Numbered from the stretch's first letter, positions 1-10,008 are shown. The stretch: DNA of 64,000 bases from an uncultured Dehalococcoidia bacterium (GCA_913049785.1 CAJWXP010000001.1:44956-108955); one strand, 5' to 3'. Notes: generated by a model not told the origin, from the letters alone. Numbers and translations are program-made.

Positions 1-1
1 C

Positions 2-784
2 GACCCGAGCCACGCGGCGTTCCTGCACACCACTCGCGATCTTAACGTCCCTAGCGCCATTGAGAACGCAGCTCCTGCGCTGGGCGCGTTACTGGGCAAC
101 AAGAGCTTCCTGCGGATGAAGTATGTAACCTATGACGACACCGACTACGGCATGCTGCAAATTGCTGTGACCCCTGAGAGTGATGGCACACAGACGGTGT
201 CCGCCAGCCAGTTCTACATGCCCTGCTTCAGTTCGGCGGGCATCGCAGGCGCGGGCGTGTTCTCAAGCAACATGCGCATCCCCATCGACGATGAGAGCTG
301 CTACATGTATCGCTTCCGCTGGAGCTATGAGCCGTTTGTGCAGAAGCAGATCGAGGAAGACCGGTTCGGCAACTTCACCTTCCCGGAGCAGATACCAGGC
401 TCGTTCATGGCTGTGGAGAACAAGGACAACGATTATCTAGTTGACCGGGTGGCGCAGAAGAACTATTCCTACACCGGCATCAAGTCCTTCCCCATCCAGG
501 ACCTGGCGTTGGTGGAAGACCAGTGGGGCCCAAGGGCTGACCGCTCGTTGGAGCATCTGGTGACGTCTGACGAGCCGATCATGCACGTGAGGCGGAGGCT
601 ACTCAACGCTGCCCGCGAGTTGATGGAGGGGCAGGAGCCTGCCGGGCCTCATAACCCGGAGGGCTTCAGGGTTCACACTGCACGCATGAGCATAGCGGGA
701 GGTGTGCCGGTCATAGAGGCCATTGAGCAGATCAAGAAGCAGACGTTGGGGCCGGTACCACCGGCCAAGGTGCACGCAGCCTAA
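2..784 (+). CDS. Rieske-type aromatic ring-hydroxylating oxygenase, C-terminal part (5' truncated by window edge)
   Basis: Frame is open from base 2 (DPSHAAFLHTTRDLNVPSAIEN...). The DPSHAAFLH segment and C-terminal ...EHLVTSDEPIMHVRRRLLNAARELMEG resemble the Rieske oxygenase at 3254-4567 (DTVHSTFLH..., EHLGTTDRAIIMTRKMMLEAARIVEDG). Confidence 0.8.
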   Translation, partial: DPSHAAFLHTTRDLNVPSAIENAAPALGALLGNKSFLRMKYVTYDDTDYGMLQIAVTPESDGTQTVSASQFYMPCFSSAGIAGAGVFSSNMRIPIDDESCYMYRFRWSYEPFVQKQIEEDRFGNFTFPEQIPGSFMAVENKDNDYLVDRVAQKNYSYTGIKSFPIQDLALVEDQWGPRADRSLEHLVTSDEPIMHVRRRLLNAARELMEGQEPAGPHNPEGFRVHTARMSIAGGVPVIEAIEQIKKQTLGPVPPAKVHAA

Positions 785-1581
785 GTCCCTATCTGCAGCG
801 GGTTCTCAATGCCCTGTAGCGTCGTGATGATGGACATCACGGTCAGCCTGCCTGTACGCGGGTTCTCCGTGGGGATGTTCTCGATTTCGATGTGCAGCCT
901 GCCGAACTCACCCTCTACCAGGATGTCGTGGCAGTTCCGCTCAAGGCCTGGTACGGCGAAGATGCGGATGCGCGTCTTGTCGGGCCCGATTCCCGCGAAG
1001 CTGACGGCAGCCGAGACATTCACATTGGCGGGGAATCCTTTGCAGGCCTCTCGCGCAGTGCCAGAGAATATCTCCTGCTCCTCTGTGAAGCCGAGGACTG
1101 AAATGCCACGCTCCACCAGATACGGCGAGCCTTCCAGCGCCTTCAACGGCTTCCGTGTGGTCATGGTTACGTGGTCGATGCGTCCGGACGATGCCGACTT
1201 GATGCCGTCCAGTCCCGCTATCGCGCCAGAAGGCGCATAGAGCTTGCAGCCTCGCTCCTTGGCCATCTCCAGGATCTCAGGGTGGTCCAGCAACGCGCCG
1301 ATGCTGATAGCCATGAGGTCCTTGCCAGCCTCGAAGGTCGCCCGGGCAAGGTCGGGCACTACGTCGCCGCCAGCAGCTTCGACCATCAAGTCGGCGTTGG
1401 CGATCAGCTCGTCGCGAGAGCAGTACCCCGGCGGGTTTTTAAGAGTGGCCAGGAATGCCTTCGCGGTCTCATCAGTCCTACTGGTGATGCCGATAATGGG
1501 GAGCGTCATCGCGCCGGACTCGGACGCCTTCAGAAGCGCCTGGCCCACTGCACCACATCCCACTATCCCAATGGTTGTCAT
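781..1581 (-). CDS. Aspartate dehydrogenase-like NAD(P)-binding oxidoreductase
   Basis: N-terminal MTTIGIVGCGAVGQALLKA Rossmann motif; overall resembles the NadX/AspDH family; ORF may extend to 1602. Confidence 0.75.
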   Translation of the reverse strand: MTTIGIVGCGAVGQALLKASESGAMTLPIIGITSRTDETAKAFLATLKNPPGYCSRDELIANADLMVEAAGGDVVPDLARATFEAGKDLMAISIGALLDHPEILEMAKERGCKLYAPSGAIAGLDGIKSASSGRIDHVTMTTRKPLKALEGSPYLVERGISVLGFTEEQEIFSGTAREACKGFPANVNVSAAVSFAGIGPDKTRIRIFAVPGLERNCHDILVEGEFGRLHIEIENIPTENPRTGRLTVMSIITTLQGIENPLQIGT

Positions 1582-1728
1582 TGTCTGAACCACCCTTCTC
1601 ATACTACGTTCTGGAACTGCGGCAACACTGTAGCATGTATTGCCCTACCGTAGCCACGCTAGCTAGGAATCCGGTACACTCCGCTTGTCCGAATTCAGCC
1701 TTATGTGGCTAATCGAAAGGAATCATCA

Positions 1729-2017
1729 ATGACCTACATTGATCCGGTTGAAGTATCTGGAGAAAACTACAAGCTGCTGTTGGAGAACGATGCAGTTAAA
1801 GTGCTGGAAATGACTCTGAAGGCTGGCACCTCTGATATCGAGCACTCCCACCACATATTTCATCACCGGTGGCAAGGCGAAGGTCCATATTCCTGACGGC
1901 GGCTCTGCGGAGTTGGAGTTCCCTGACGGCTTTGTGATGTGGCATGAGGCATGGACCCACAGGGTTGAGAACGTGGGAACTACGGCCATCCGCGCCATCA
2001 TCGTGGAGCCCAAGTAA
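1729..2017 (+). pseudogene. Small cupin-domain protein, frameshifted
   Basis: MTYIDPVEVSGENYKLLLENDAVKVLEMTLKAGTSDIEHSHHIF in one frame, continuing as YFITGGKAKVHIPDGGSAELEFPDGFVMWHEAWTHRVENVGTTAIRAIIVEPK* in another frame; shift near 1848-1862. Confidence 0.75.
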
Positions 2018-2053
2018 CCAGCAGAGGCATCAACGGCTAGCCCGAATTAACGA

Positions 2054-2087
2054 AGCACCCTCGCTAAGGCAGCGAGGGTGCTTTTTG
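2054..2087 (+). terminator. Rho-independent terminator
   Basis: Perfect 12-bp stem AGCACCCTCGCT-aaggc-AGCGAGGGTGCT followed by TTTT. Confidence 0.9.
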
Positions 2088-2418
2088 TGGCTTTGGGGGG
2101 CACTGGCACGATGTTAGCCTCAATATCTTGCTTTCCACCGATTAGGGTGAGTACAACCTTAAGGAAATCACACACATTTCACACCTTTATGGAATTATGG
2201 ATTTCAAAGCGCCGTTGACAACTTGTTAATGGAGTGAGAAAGGGGTGAGGCGGCTTCACCGCAAAGAAGTAATCCTTTTCCATAATACGATTCACCCCCT
2301 ATAGCGATGCCGAATCATGCGTGGAGGCGATGTTCAGAGCCTGCTGTAGATATAGGCTGATTGTGTACTGATAAACAAGACATTAATGAGTCAGCCGAAG
2401 ACAGCAGGAGAAAACGAG

Positions 2419-3180
2419 ATGAAGATTTTGACACGGATGGTTGCACTAGAACTGGTACTGGGGGCCACACTGATGGTCACAGTGTCCAGCCTCATGGCCG
2501 ATTCCTCCGTTCAATTCAAGGTCTCTCCCGGCTGGACGCTCATCTCTGTCCCCTTCATCCAGGCAGACCCGGCCATAGACGCGGTCATCCCCGCAGACCA
2601 ACCCATCGACGTAGTGATGGAGTGGGATGCCGAGGCAAGGATGTGGTACGTTGCTTGACGCAATGCCGCAACGGGGTTGTTCGAGGGTGATGTGAAGACC
2701 ATCCGCCCGGACACTGGGTACTTCATCTGGGCAACCGATGCAGCCACACTGAGATGGAAGCAGGCACAACCAGTCCCGGCCAGTTTCCAGGAGCCCACAG
2801 CCACACAGAAAGGGCTGAACCTGATCCCCGTGCTGTACGGCTCACGACCGAGCCCCTGGCCGTTGCTGCCGATGATTACCTGGACGGCGTTGATTGGGTG
2901 AAGGCCTTCACCTTCAGCCCGGCCACCGACAAGTGGACCACGGTGAAGCGTGGACAGACCATAGAGGTCGGCTACGGCTTCGATAACCCCTGCACCGGGG
3001 CGCCGGTAGTGCCCGCCCAACGTAGAAGCCGGCACGGAGCCCTGCCAGGCGACCGAGTACGGAGACCGGTACTTCAACAAGGTCTTCACACCCCTGGACA
3101 TCGTAGAGATTAAGGCACCACTGTTCTTGGGGAACGCCTACTGGCTCCACACCATGGATGACGGAGTAATCGTCCGATAA
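2419..3180 (+). pseudogene. Secreted/exported protein with signal peptide, multiply interrupted
   Basis: RBS AGGAG then MKILTRMVALELVLGATLMVTVSSLMA signal-like start; in-frame TGA at 2656-2658; continuation to LNLIPVLYGS, then a frame change near 2838 (VDWVKAFTFSPATDKWTTVKRGQTIEVGYGF) and another near 3050 ending YFNKVFTPLDIVEIKAPLFLGNAYWLHTMDDGVIVR*. Confidence 0.7.
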
Positions 3181-3198
3181 CCGAACAAGCTAACGGAA

Positions 3199-3234
3199 AA
3201 GAACCCTCTCATCAAGTGAGAGGGTTCTTTTTTA
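3199..3234. terminator. Rho-independent terminator, probably bidirectional between convergent genes
   Basis: AAGAACCCTCTCA-tcaa-GTGAGAGGGTTCTTTTTT hairpin. Confidence 0.9.
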
Positions 3235-3253
3235 TGTTTCGTATCAGCGGGTA

Positions 3254-4567
3254 TCAGGCCGGGGTGTACTCCGGGGAGTAGTTCGCCTTCTGGTAGAACT
3301 CCTTGTGCAAGGCAGTTCGCCAATCAACATCGGACGGGAGGATCTTTTCGATAGCACGCAGGTCATAGATGTTGGTACCTAGACCTGGAGGGTCGCCGCC
3401 GTCCTCTACTATCCTTGCGGCCTCCAGCATCATCTTTCGGGTCATGATGATGGCTCTGTCTGTGGTGCCAAGGTGCTCCTGCGTACGGTCACAGATGGTG
3501 CCCATGCTCTCCTGCACGGCTCTGTCCTGGGTATTGATGCCGTTTATTCCCGTGAAATTCTTGGTGCGCTGCATCTCACGGTCAAGGAAGTAGTCGTTTC
3601 CAGCGTTGGCAATGGAGCGGAAGCCGTTTGCCGGGTCAATGTCCTTGTGCATCTCGTTGCCGCTGCCCTCTTGCTGCCGCTCGCCCTCCGTCAGCGGGAC
3701 ATCAGTGAAGCTGTAGGTGAAGTTCCAAACCATGGTGTTCTCATCGTCGACAGGCACCCATGCGTGGCCTGAGATGATGGGCTTCACATCGCCGCGGCCC
3801 GTTATCACTGAACCCAGTTGGGCCGCTCGTAGCTGATAGAAAGGCATGATGAAGTGGTATCCGCGCACGAAGTTGCCGCCATCGTCAGGCATCGGCCGAA
3901 TACCAGCGTAGGTGTAACCGAAATCGGTCGGCTGCACTTCAAGGGTGGCCGCTGCCGACTTCTTGATGGCCTCATCACGGGCCGAGATGCCGAACCCTGC
4001 CATCCTTCGATGGAGGAAGGTGCTGTGGACGGTGTCTATGCCGCCTTCCAACCCCTGAAGCCAACCGCAGGGCTGCAGGATTTTGTTCACGCCTCTGTGT
4101 GTGTCTGGCACCTGGGTCCACTCCATCTTAGGTAGTGGAGGAACGGACTCCTTGGGCCCCATGTAGAGCCAGATAACCTCGCCGAACTCAGCGGTCTGGT
4201 ACGCGATGATCTTCACCTTGTCTTTGAAGTTACTTTCTGCGGGTTCTGAGGGCATATCGACGCAGTTGCCTTCGATATCGAACTTCCAGCCGTGGTAAAC
4301 GCATCGCAGCCCACATTCCTCGTTGCGACCGAAGAATAAGCTTGCTCGACGATGCGGGCAGTATTTGTCGAGGACGCCCACGTTGCCATCGGTATCGCGA
4401 AAGGCGACCATGTCCTCGCCCAGAAGGCGCAGTCGAATCGGTGGGCAATCGGCTTCCGGGAGCTCCCAGGAGAGCATGGCAGGCATCCAGTATCGCCGGA
4501 ACAGGTTTCCGATAGGTGTGCCCGGCCCTACGTTGGCCAGTCGCTCGTTCTCTTCAGGTGTCAGCAT
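3254..4567 (-). CDS. Rieske [2Fe-2S] aromatic ring-hydroxylating dioxygenase alpha subunit (phthalate 4,5-dioxygenase-like)
   Basis: Rieske motif CPHRRASLFFGRNEECGLRCVYHGWKFD and mononuclear-iron region DTVHSTFLH; start chosen at MLTPEENERLANVGPGTPIGNLFRRYW. Confidence 0.9.
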   Translation of the reverse strand: MLTPEENERLANVGPGTPIGNLFRRYWMPAMLSWELPEADCPPIRLRLLGEDMVAFRDTDGNVGVLDKYCPHRRASLFFGRNEECGLRCVYHGWKFDIEGNCVDMPSEPAESNFKDKVKIIAYQTAEFGEVIWLYMGPKESVPPLPKMEWTQVPDTHRGVNKILQPCGWLQGLEGGIDTVHSTFLHRRMAGFGISARDEAIKKSAAATLEVQPTDFGYTYAGIRPMPDDGGNFVRGYHFIMPFYQLRAAQLGSVITGRGDVKPIISGHAWVPVDDENTMVWNFTYSFTDVPLTEGERQQEGSGNEMHKDIDPANGFRSIANAGNDYFLDREMQRTKNFTGINGINTQDRAVQESMGTICDRTQEHLGTTDRAIIMTRKMMLEAARIVEDGGDPPGLGTNIYDLRAIEKILPSDVDWRTALHKEFYQKANYSPEYTPA

Positions 4568-4667
4568 ATTTAGCCTCCCCAGGGCGAGCCCTGGACTCAT
4601 GTATCTGTGGGGCAGCAATGTAGCGCTGGCCACATTCTACACCACGTGAACCAACGCTGAACCGGCG

Positions 4668-5513
4668 TTACCCGATGGACTTTGCGTACGTGTCCAACAG
4701 GGGTAGCACGACGTCTCTCTCTGCAGCGGGAAGCGAGAATATTGCCCGCTCGACACCAGCCCCGCCGAGTCGTGCGATGTTCGCTTCGTCTGGTTGAGCA
4801 CTGAACACAGATATAGAGATGGATGAGGGGTCACGGCCAGCCTCAGCCGTACGCTGCTTCAGGATTGCGATCTTCTCCGGCAGGTCTGGGCCTTCTGAGG
4901 GTCTACCCTGGATGGGCATCCAGCCATCGCAGAACTCTATGACACGATCGAAGGTGGTGGGGCCATCGCCTCCCATGATGACAGGCGGGTGGGGCTGCTG
5001 CAGCGGCTTGGGATACGCCCATATCTTATCGAAATCCACGAAGTCTCCGTGGAACTCCACCTATTCCTGGGTCCATATCTCCTTCATGGCCAATACCTTC
5101 TCTCGGAGCTGCCGGAACCTGGCCTTGAATGCGGTGTCGTGGTTCTCGATCTCCTCCACATTCCAACCCCCTCCGATGCCGAAGAGGAACCGGCCGCCGG
5201 AGAGTCGGTCGAGGCTGGCGATCTGTTTTGCCAACGTTAGCGGGTCATGCTGGATGATGAGGCAGATGCCTGTGGCAAGCTTCAGCGTGGTGGTAACGGC
5301 TGCCGCCGCTGTGAGGGCCACAAACGGGTCGTAGGTGTGCCAGTAATCCCTTGGCAGGTCCGGTCCACCAGGCCACGGCGTGTTGTGACTGGCGGGGATG
5401 TGCGTGTGCTCTGGCGACCAGTACGACTCGAATCCGCGATCCTCTAGTTCCTTTGCCAGCTCGTCCGGAAGTATGGCGTAGTCCGTTGGGAACATGGTTA
5501 CTCCGAAATCCAT
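4668..5513 (-). pseudogene. LLM-class (luciferase-like) F420/FMN-dependent oxidoreductase interrupted by in-frame TAG
   Basis: ORFs 5061-5513 and 4668-5060 are adjacent in the same frame, separated by TAG at 5061-5063: ...VLAMKEIWTQE*VEFHGDFVDFDKIWAYPKPLQQPHPPVIMGG, continuous LLM-family sequence. Confidence 0.8.
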
Positions 5514-5537
5514 CTGACCCTTCCTGTGATGTTTGCC

Positions 5538-6539
5538 TTACTTAAAGTGTGGCATGACCTGTTCAGCTACAAGTCGCATGCAGTTGGCGGTCGGCTCTAC
5601 ACTCATGCCCGCCCACCGCATCCGCAGTCCCATGTGGGTGACGCCAAGGGCCTCGTATCGCTTCAGATCGGCGACTACATCCTCTACGCTCCCAACGATG
5701 AACCGATCTTTCGCCAGCTCCTCGAACGCGCTCGTGAAGGCTTGCTCGCCGTCCAAAGCCTGGTCCTGGCCCCATTGGGCGTAGGTCTCATATTTTCCAG
5801 CAAGGAATGGCTGGCATATGCGGATTGCTTCATCCCTGTTATCAGCTACAAAGAACTCTCTCAGTGCCGGCAGCGTCGTGACGTTACTGTGCCCTGCGTC
5901 CTTGAGCGCGGCGCGGTACATGGCCACCTGACGCTCCACTGTTGGGTAGTCGGCATGGTTGATGAGCCATGGATAGCCCAGCCGCCCCGCACGCTCCACA
6001 GCTACGTCAGCGCTTGCGGCTATCCAGACAGGTGGCGACGGCTGCTGCACCGGGTTCAGGCCGATGTGTACATCAGAAAGCTGGAAGTGCTTACCGTTGT
6101 ACGAGACTTTCTCCCCGGACCAGAGCAGCTTCATAACCTCTAGCGACTCGACCATGCGTGAGACGCGGTCTCCTCGTTTTACCCCGAAAGAGTCGTGCTC
6201 TTCCTCTCGATATCCTAGTGCGACGGCGAGGACTGCATGGCCGTTGGTGATGACGTCAAGGGATGCCACCTGCTCCGCTAGATCGACAGGGTTGTAGAGG
6301 GGTAGGACAGCCGTGAAGACCTGATCCATGCCCGGAGCCTCGGCAGCCAGTCGCCCCATCACCGGCAACGGCTGCAACATCTGGTATGGGTCACTCAGGT
6401 AGTGTTGACCTGCGTACACGTACGAGAACCCTAGCTCGTTTGCCAATCGCACCAGCCCTACCGCTTCTTCCAGGCTCTGTACCATGTCCGTGCCCTGGGG
6501 TTGTTGGAGCATGCCGGTCATTGAAAGTCCGAATTTCAA
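5538..6539 (-). CDS. LLM-class flavin-dependent oxidoreductase
   Basis: 333 aa; MKFGLSMTG... EEAVGLVRLANELGFSYVYAGQHYLSD, VWIAASADVAVERAGRLG typical of luciferase-like monooxygenases. Confidence 0.85.
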   Translation of the reverse strand: MKFGLSMTGMLQQPQGTDMVQSLEEAVGLVRLANELGFSYVYAGQHYLSDPYQMLQPLPVMGRLAAEAPGMDQVFTAVLPLYNPVDLAEQVASLDVITNGHAVLAVALGYREEEHDSFGVKRGDRVSRMVESLEVMKLLWSGEKVSYNGKHFQLSDVHIGLNPVQQPSPPVWIAASADVAVERAGRLGYPWLINHADYPTVERQVAMYRAALKDAGHSNVTTLPALREFFVADNRDEAIRICQPFLAGKYETYAQWGQDQALDGEQAFTSAFEELAKDRFIVGSVEDVVADLKRYEALGVTHMGLRMRWAGMSVEPTANCMRLVAEQVMPHFK

Positions 6540-6714
6540 GCGATGTCTCCTCTTCTTCGTATCGGGTAGTCATTGCCGCAATTCGGCATTACTATCGGCT
6601 TCCGATGTCATTTGTTAGAATTGGGCCATTAGGTTTACGGTTGGATGGAACCAGCACATCGGGCCACCAGGGCGTAAACGTCATTTAGTAGACGCCCTTT
6701 AAAGGCGATTGATT

Positions 6715-7989
6715 ATGGATCAGGTAATCCACTGGCATGACAGCCCGTATCCAATGCTACTTCTGCTGGCAGGAGTAGCCACCTCTACGCTGACGTTTCT
6801 GGCCTGAAACCGTCGCAGCGCGCCTGGTGCGTACCCGCTCATTTTCCTTGGTCTGGGCGCTGCCATCTGGCAGGTGGCATTCGGTCTGGCCCTCTTCACT
6901 GATCCCAGCGAATTCCGAATCGTCCTGGCCAAAGTGCAATACATTGGGATTGTCATAGTGCCTACGGCATGGCTGACGTTCGCCATTCAGTATACAGGCA
7001 GGAGAAACTGGCTCAACGCCAAGACTATCCCATTACTGGCGGTGATGCCTATCGCCATCCTTGCTTTGGTTTGGACCAATGGATCGCATCATCTTATCTG
7101 GGCCACCATAGAGTTTGACGTTACCGGAGATCTGTCACTTCTGAACCTCACATATGGCAACGCATTCTGGGTACATACCGTGTACTCCTACGTGGCAATG
7201 CTTGCCGGTATCCTGATTGTTGCTGAGGACATCTTCTACTCCCACTGCCTCTTCTGGCAGCAATCTGCGGCCATGCTGGTATCCGCGATTACGCCGTGGG
7301 TTGCCAACTGGCTCTTCTTCATTGAAGCGGGCCCAGTGGAAAACCTTGACCCAACGCCTTTTGCCTTCCTGGCGAGCGTCGCTGTTCTTTGGTGGACCGT
7401 ATACCGCGTTCGATTGCTAGACATAACTCCAGTGGCGTTGAAGGCGATCTTTGAGAATATCACGAGCGGGGTCATCGGCCTTGACGAGCTGGAACGGGTA
7501 GTAGCCTCCAACGAGGCAGCGAAGGCGATAGTCGGCCAGCCTGGTTTGGAGACGATAGGCCGCCCGCTTAAGGAAGTGTGGCCCAGCGGTGCTTCAATGC
7601 TGCATACGCAGGTGGGCGAGCCGACAACGTATCCAGACGTTGTGTTTGAGGATGAGCCGGAGGTTAGAGAGGTACAACGCCGGCTTTTGGAGAAAGACCC
7701 AAGGCTGACTGTGATCGGGGAGGCGTCGTCCGGCGAGGAGGCGTTGGAATCCGTTTGCAATATGGCTCCGGACGTGATCACTATGGATTTACTGATGCCC
7801 GGAATGGACGGCCTTGAGGCCACACGTCGAATCAAGGACAGCTACCCGGATATCAAGGTGGTGGTGGTCAGCGCGTATGGCGGAGAGTACCTGCAGAGGA
7901 GCGTTGATACGGGCGCGGACGGGTACGTTCTTAAATCTCTAGCTTCAACTGCCCTTGCTGAAAGACTTCTAGAGGTGATGAAGCAGTAG
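6715..7989 (+). pseudogene. Histidine-kinase 7TM sensor region joined to response-regulator receiver domain; in-frame TGA at 6805-6807
   Basis: MDQVIHWHDSPYPMLLLLAGVATSTLTFLA*NRRSAPGAYPLIFLGLGAAIWQVAFGLALF... (7TM), then a PAS-like stretch, then DEPEVREVQRRLLEKDPRLTVIGEASSGEEALESVCNMAPDVITMDLLMPGMDGLEATRRI...VLKSLAS (REC); no HisKA/HATPase between them. Confidence 0.75.
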
Positions 7990-8166
7990 CCACAGGTTAG
8001 CGATTCCGAAGGAAAGGGCCCATCAAGCGATTCACACCCCAGTCTCCCCACAGCCTTTGAAGGCTATGTACCTACGAGGAATGGCTTTTGTTCTGTCTGA
8101 GACGTGCGACTCCTGCTGTATCGATGGCGATTCACTGCAACGTTAGTTCATTGGTATACTCTGCTC

Positions 8167-8451
8167 ATGATGTTTCAAGTGACAGAAGCGGCCCTGAAAG
8201 CGCTCTACAAGGGCCGAATCGATGCTGCTCACCCTGAGGGTGAAGCTATGCGGCTTATCAAAGAAGGCGATGGGTTTGGTTTCAAGTTGGGTGCTGCTCG
8301 ACTCACAGACATGGTGTTTCAGCATGAAGGGCAGGATGTTCTTCTGGTGGCCTCGGTGTTGAATCGTACAATGGGCCATATGCGGTTGGATACAGTGACC
8401 AGGAACGGGAAGAACACTTTTGTGCTGAATGAGCAGCCCAGCAGTAAATGA
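8167..8451 (+). CDS. Small conserved hypothetical protein, possibly HesB/IscA-like fold
   Basis: 94-aa ORF MMFQVTEAALKALYKGRIDAAHPEGEAMRLIKEGDGFGFKLGAARLTD; weak resemblance only. Confidence 0.5.
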   Translation: MMFQVTEAALKALYKGRIDAAHPEGEAMRLIKEGDGFGFKLGAARLTDMVFQHEGQDVLLVASVLNRTMGHMRLDTVTRNGKNTFVLNEQPSSK

Positions 8452-8471
8452 GCAGGGTGGGGGGGAAGTGG

Positions 8472-8544
8472 TGGGCCGTCAGGGGCTCGAACCCTGGACA
8501 CCCGGATTAAAAGTCCGGTGCTCTGCCAACTGAGCTAACGGCCC
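8472..8544 (-). tRNA. tRNA-Lys (anticodon TTT)
   Basis: Reverse complement GGGCCGTTAGCTCAGTTGGCAGAGCACCGGACTTTTAATCCGGGTGTCCAGGGTTCGAGCCCCTGACGGCCCA folds as a cloverleaf; CCA is encoded immediately 3'. Confidence 0.95.
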
Positions 8545-8661
8545 ACGGAAGGGATTGTAGCAAGAATTCCGGAAGTTGTCAGAAGATGGAATTGTAAATC
8601 GTATTGAATCCATTTGTTATTCAATCGAAATACAATATAGTAAATCGAAATAAATCTATAT

Positions 8662-9306
8662 CTATCTCAAGAAGCCCAACACAGCGCTGAGGGTCTCAAT
8701 ACTAGGAAGCGGCCAGTAAGAAAACCATGCTTTGCCAACGATATTCTCTTGGGGTATCGGGCCCAGCCCTCGAGAGTCGTAGCTCGCCGAACGATTGTCG
8801 CCGAGAACGAAATAAAACCCGGGCTGGACGAACACAGGGGCGAGATTGCTGGTATCCCGTTTGCCGAGATACGGTTCTTCAAGGAGGTTGCCGTTGACAT
8901 AAACAACACCAAACTTCATCTCTACTGTGTTGCCGGGAACTCCAATGATGCGCTTAACGAAGTCTCTGGTGGGATCGGTTGGTTCATGGAAAACGATCAC
9001 ATCGCCCTGTTCCGGAGGATGGAATGGAAAGATCCAGCGTCTGATGTTGGGAGTAACCTGGCCGTTCACCGTTTCTTCGGACTGGAAAGGAATGGGCTCA
9101 TACACTAACTTGTTCACCAGAAGGTATTGGCCATGAGTCAGGGTAGGGTCCATGCTGATACCCTCGACGCGGAAGTTCTGCACGCTGGCTTGCAGGATCA
9201 GGAATACGGCCAACGCTAAAAGAACTGTTTCTAACGATTCAAAAAGAAACCCGCGCACTATCCTTGCCTCATTTGGATTGCCTCTTCCACTATAACGATT
9301 AAACAC
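8662..9306 (-). CDS. lepB: Signal peptidase I
   Basis: FRVEGISMDPTLTHGQYLLVNK (catalytic Ser), DFVKRIIGVPGN (catalytic Lys), FVLGDNRSASYDSRGLGPI. Confidence 0.95.
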   Translation of the reverse strand: MFNRYSGRGNPNEARIVRGFLFESLETVLLALAVFLILQASVQNFRVEGISMDPTLTHGQYLLVNKLVYEPIPFQSEETVNGQVTPNIRRWIFPFHPPEQGDVIVFHEPTDPTRDFVKRIIGVPGNTVEMKFGVVYVNGNLLEEPYLGKRDTSNLAPVFVQPGFYFVLGDNRSASYDSRGLGPIPQENIVGKAWFSYWPLPSIETLSAVLGFLR

Positions 9307-9416
9307 TGATAATGTGTAGCAGTAGTATTACGGTCCAAGGAAAATCTATTTGTCATAAATGACCGCAGTTCTTTATTATGTTATACTGCGTCCACTTTGA
9401 CTATGGCAGGTAAGCC

Positions 9417-9995
9417 ATGGATGAACAAACGCTTTTGCAGGCCAGCAAAGACGGCGATGCCGAAGCCTACAACAGTCTGGTGCTCCAGTATCAGACATCG
9501 ATCTACAACGTAGCTCTTCGCATGGTGGGGGAAACCGCCGTGGCGGAGGACATTGCCCAAGAAACATTTGTTTCTGCGTATCGTGCCCTCCATACGTTTG
9601 CAGCGGGAAACTTCCGAGCCTGGCTTTTCCGCATCGCCACCAACGCCTGCCGCGATCACCTGCGCTCCGCCCATGTCAGACGCAATACCTCACTCGACCT
9701 CTTGGTGGAGAACCCCACGTTCAGCGTCGCCAGTGACGAAGAATCCCCAGAGGACTATACGGTTCGCCGTGAGTTGTCGAGTTTCATCCAACAATCTCTG
9801 ACCAGATTGCCTGAAGACCAACGCGTGGTCCTGATTTTAGTTGACATCCAGGCCTTCAGTTACGAGGAAGCAGCTCAGATCCTGAAGACTCCAGTTGGGA
9901 CAGTGAAGTCGAGGCTCAGCCGTGCACGAGAGGCCATGCGGGCGACGCTCTCGACCCAACGGGAACTTTTACCTGGGCAATTCCGTTCTGGTTAG
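9417..9995 (+). CDS. RNA polymerase sigma-70 factor, ECF subfamily
   Basis: Sigma2 region ETAVAEDIAQETFVSAYRALHTF and sigma4 region LPEDQRVVLILVDIQAFSYEEAAQILKTPVGTVKSRLSRARE. Confidence 0.95.
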   Translation: MDEQTLLQASKDGDAEAYNSLVLQYQTSIYNVALRMVGETAVAEDIAQETFVSAYRALHTFAAGNFRAWLFRIATNACRDHLRSAHVRRNTSLDLLVENPTFSVASDEESPEDYTVRRELSSFIQQSLTRLPEDQRVVLILVDIQAFSYEEAAQILKTPVGTVKSRLSRAREAMRATLSTQRELLPGQFRSG

Positions 9996-10008
9996 TGGAG
10001 GATAGATA

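Noticed and set aside
809-1653. Long overlapping ORFs antisense to the aspartate dehydrogenase gene, and many similar shadow ORFs throughout the window
   Set aside because: Ser/Arg/Pro-rich compositional shadows opposite well-supported coding sequence; no family resemblance.
2656-2658. Selenocysteine at the TGA in the exported protein
   Set aside because: No Cys/Sec redox motif around it (MWYVA*RNAATG), and the gene is otherwise frameshifted.
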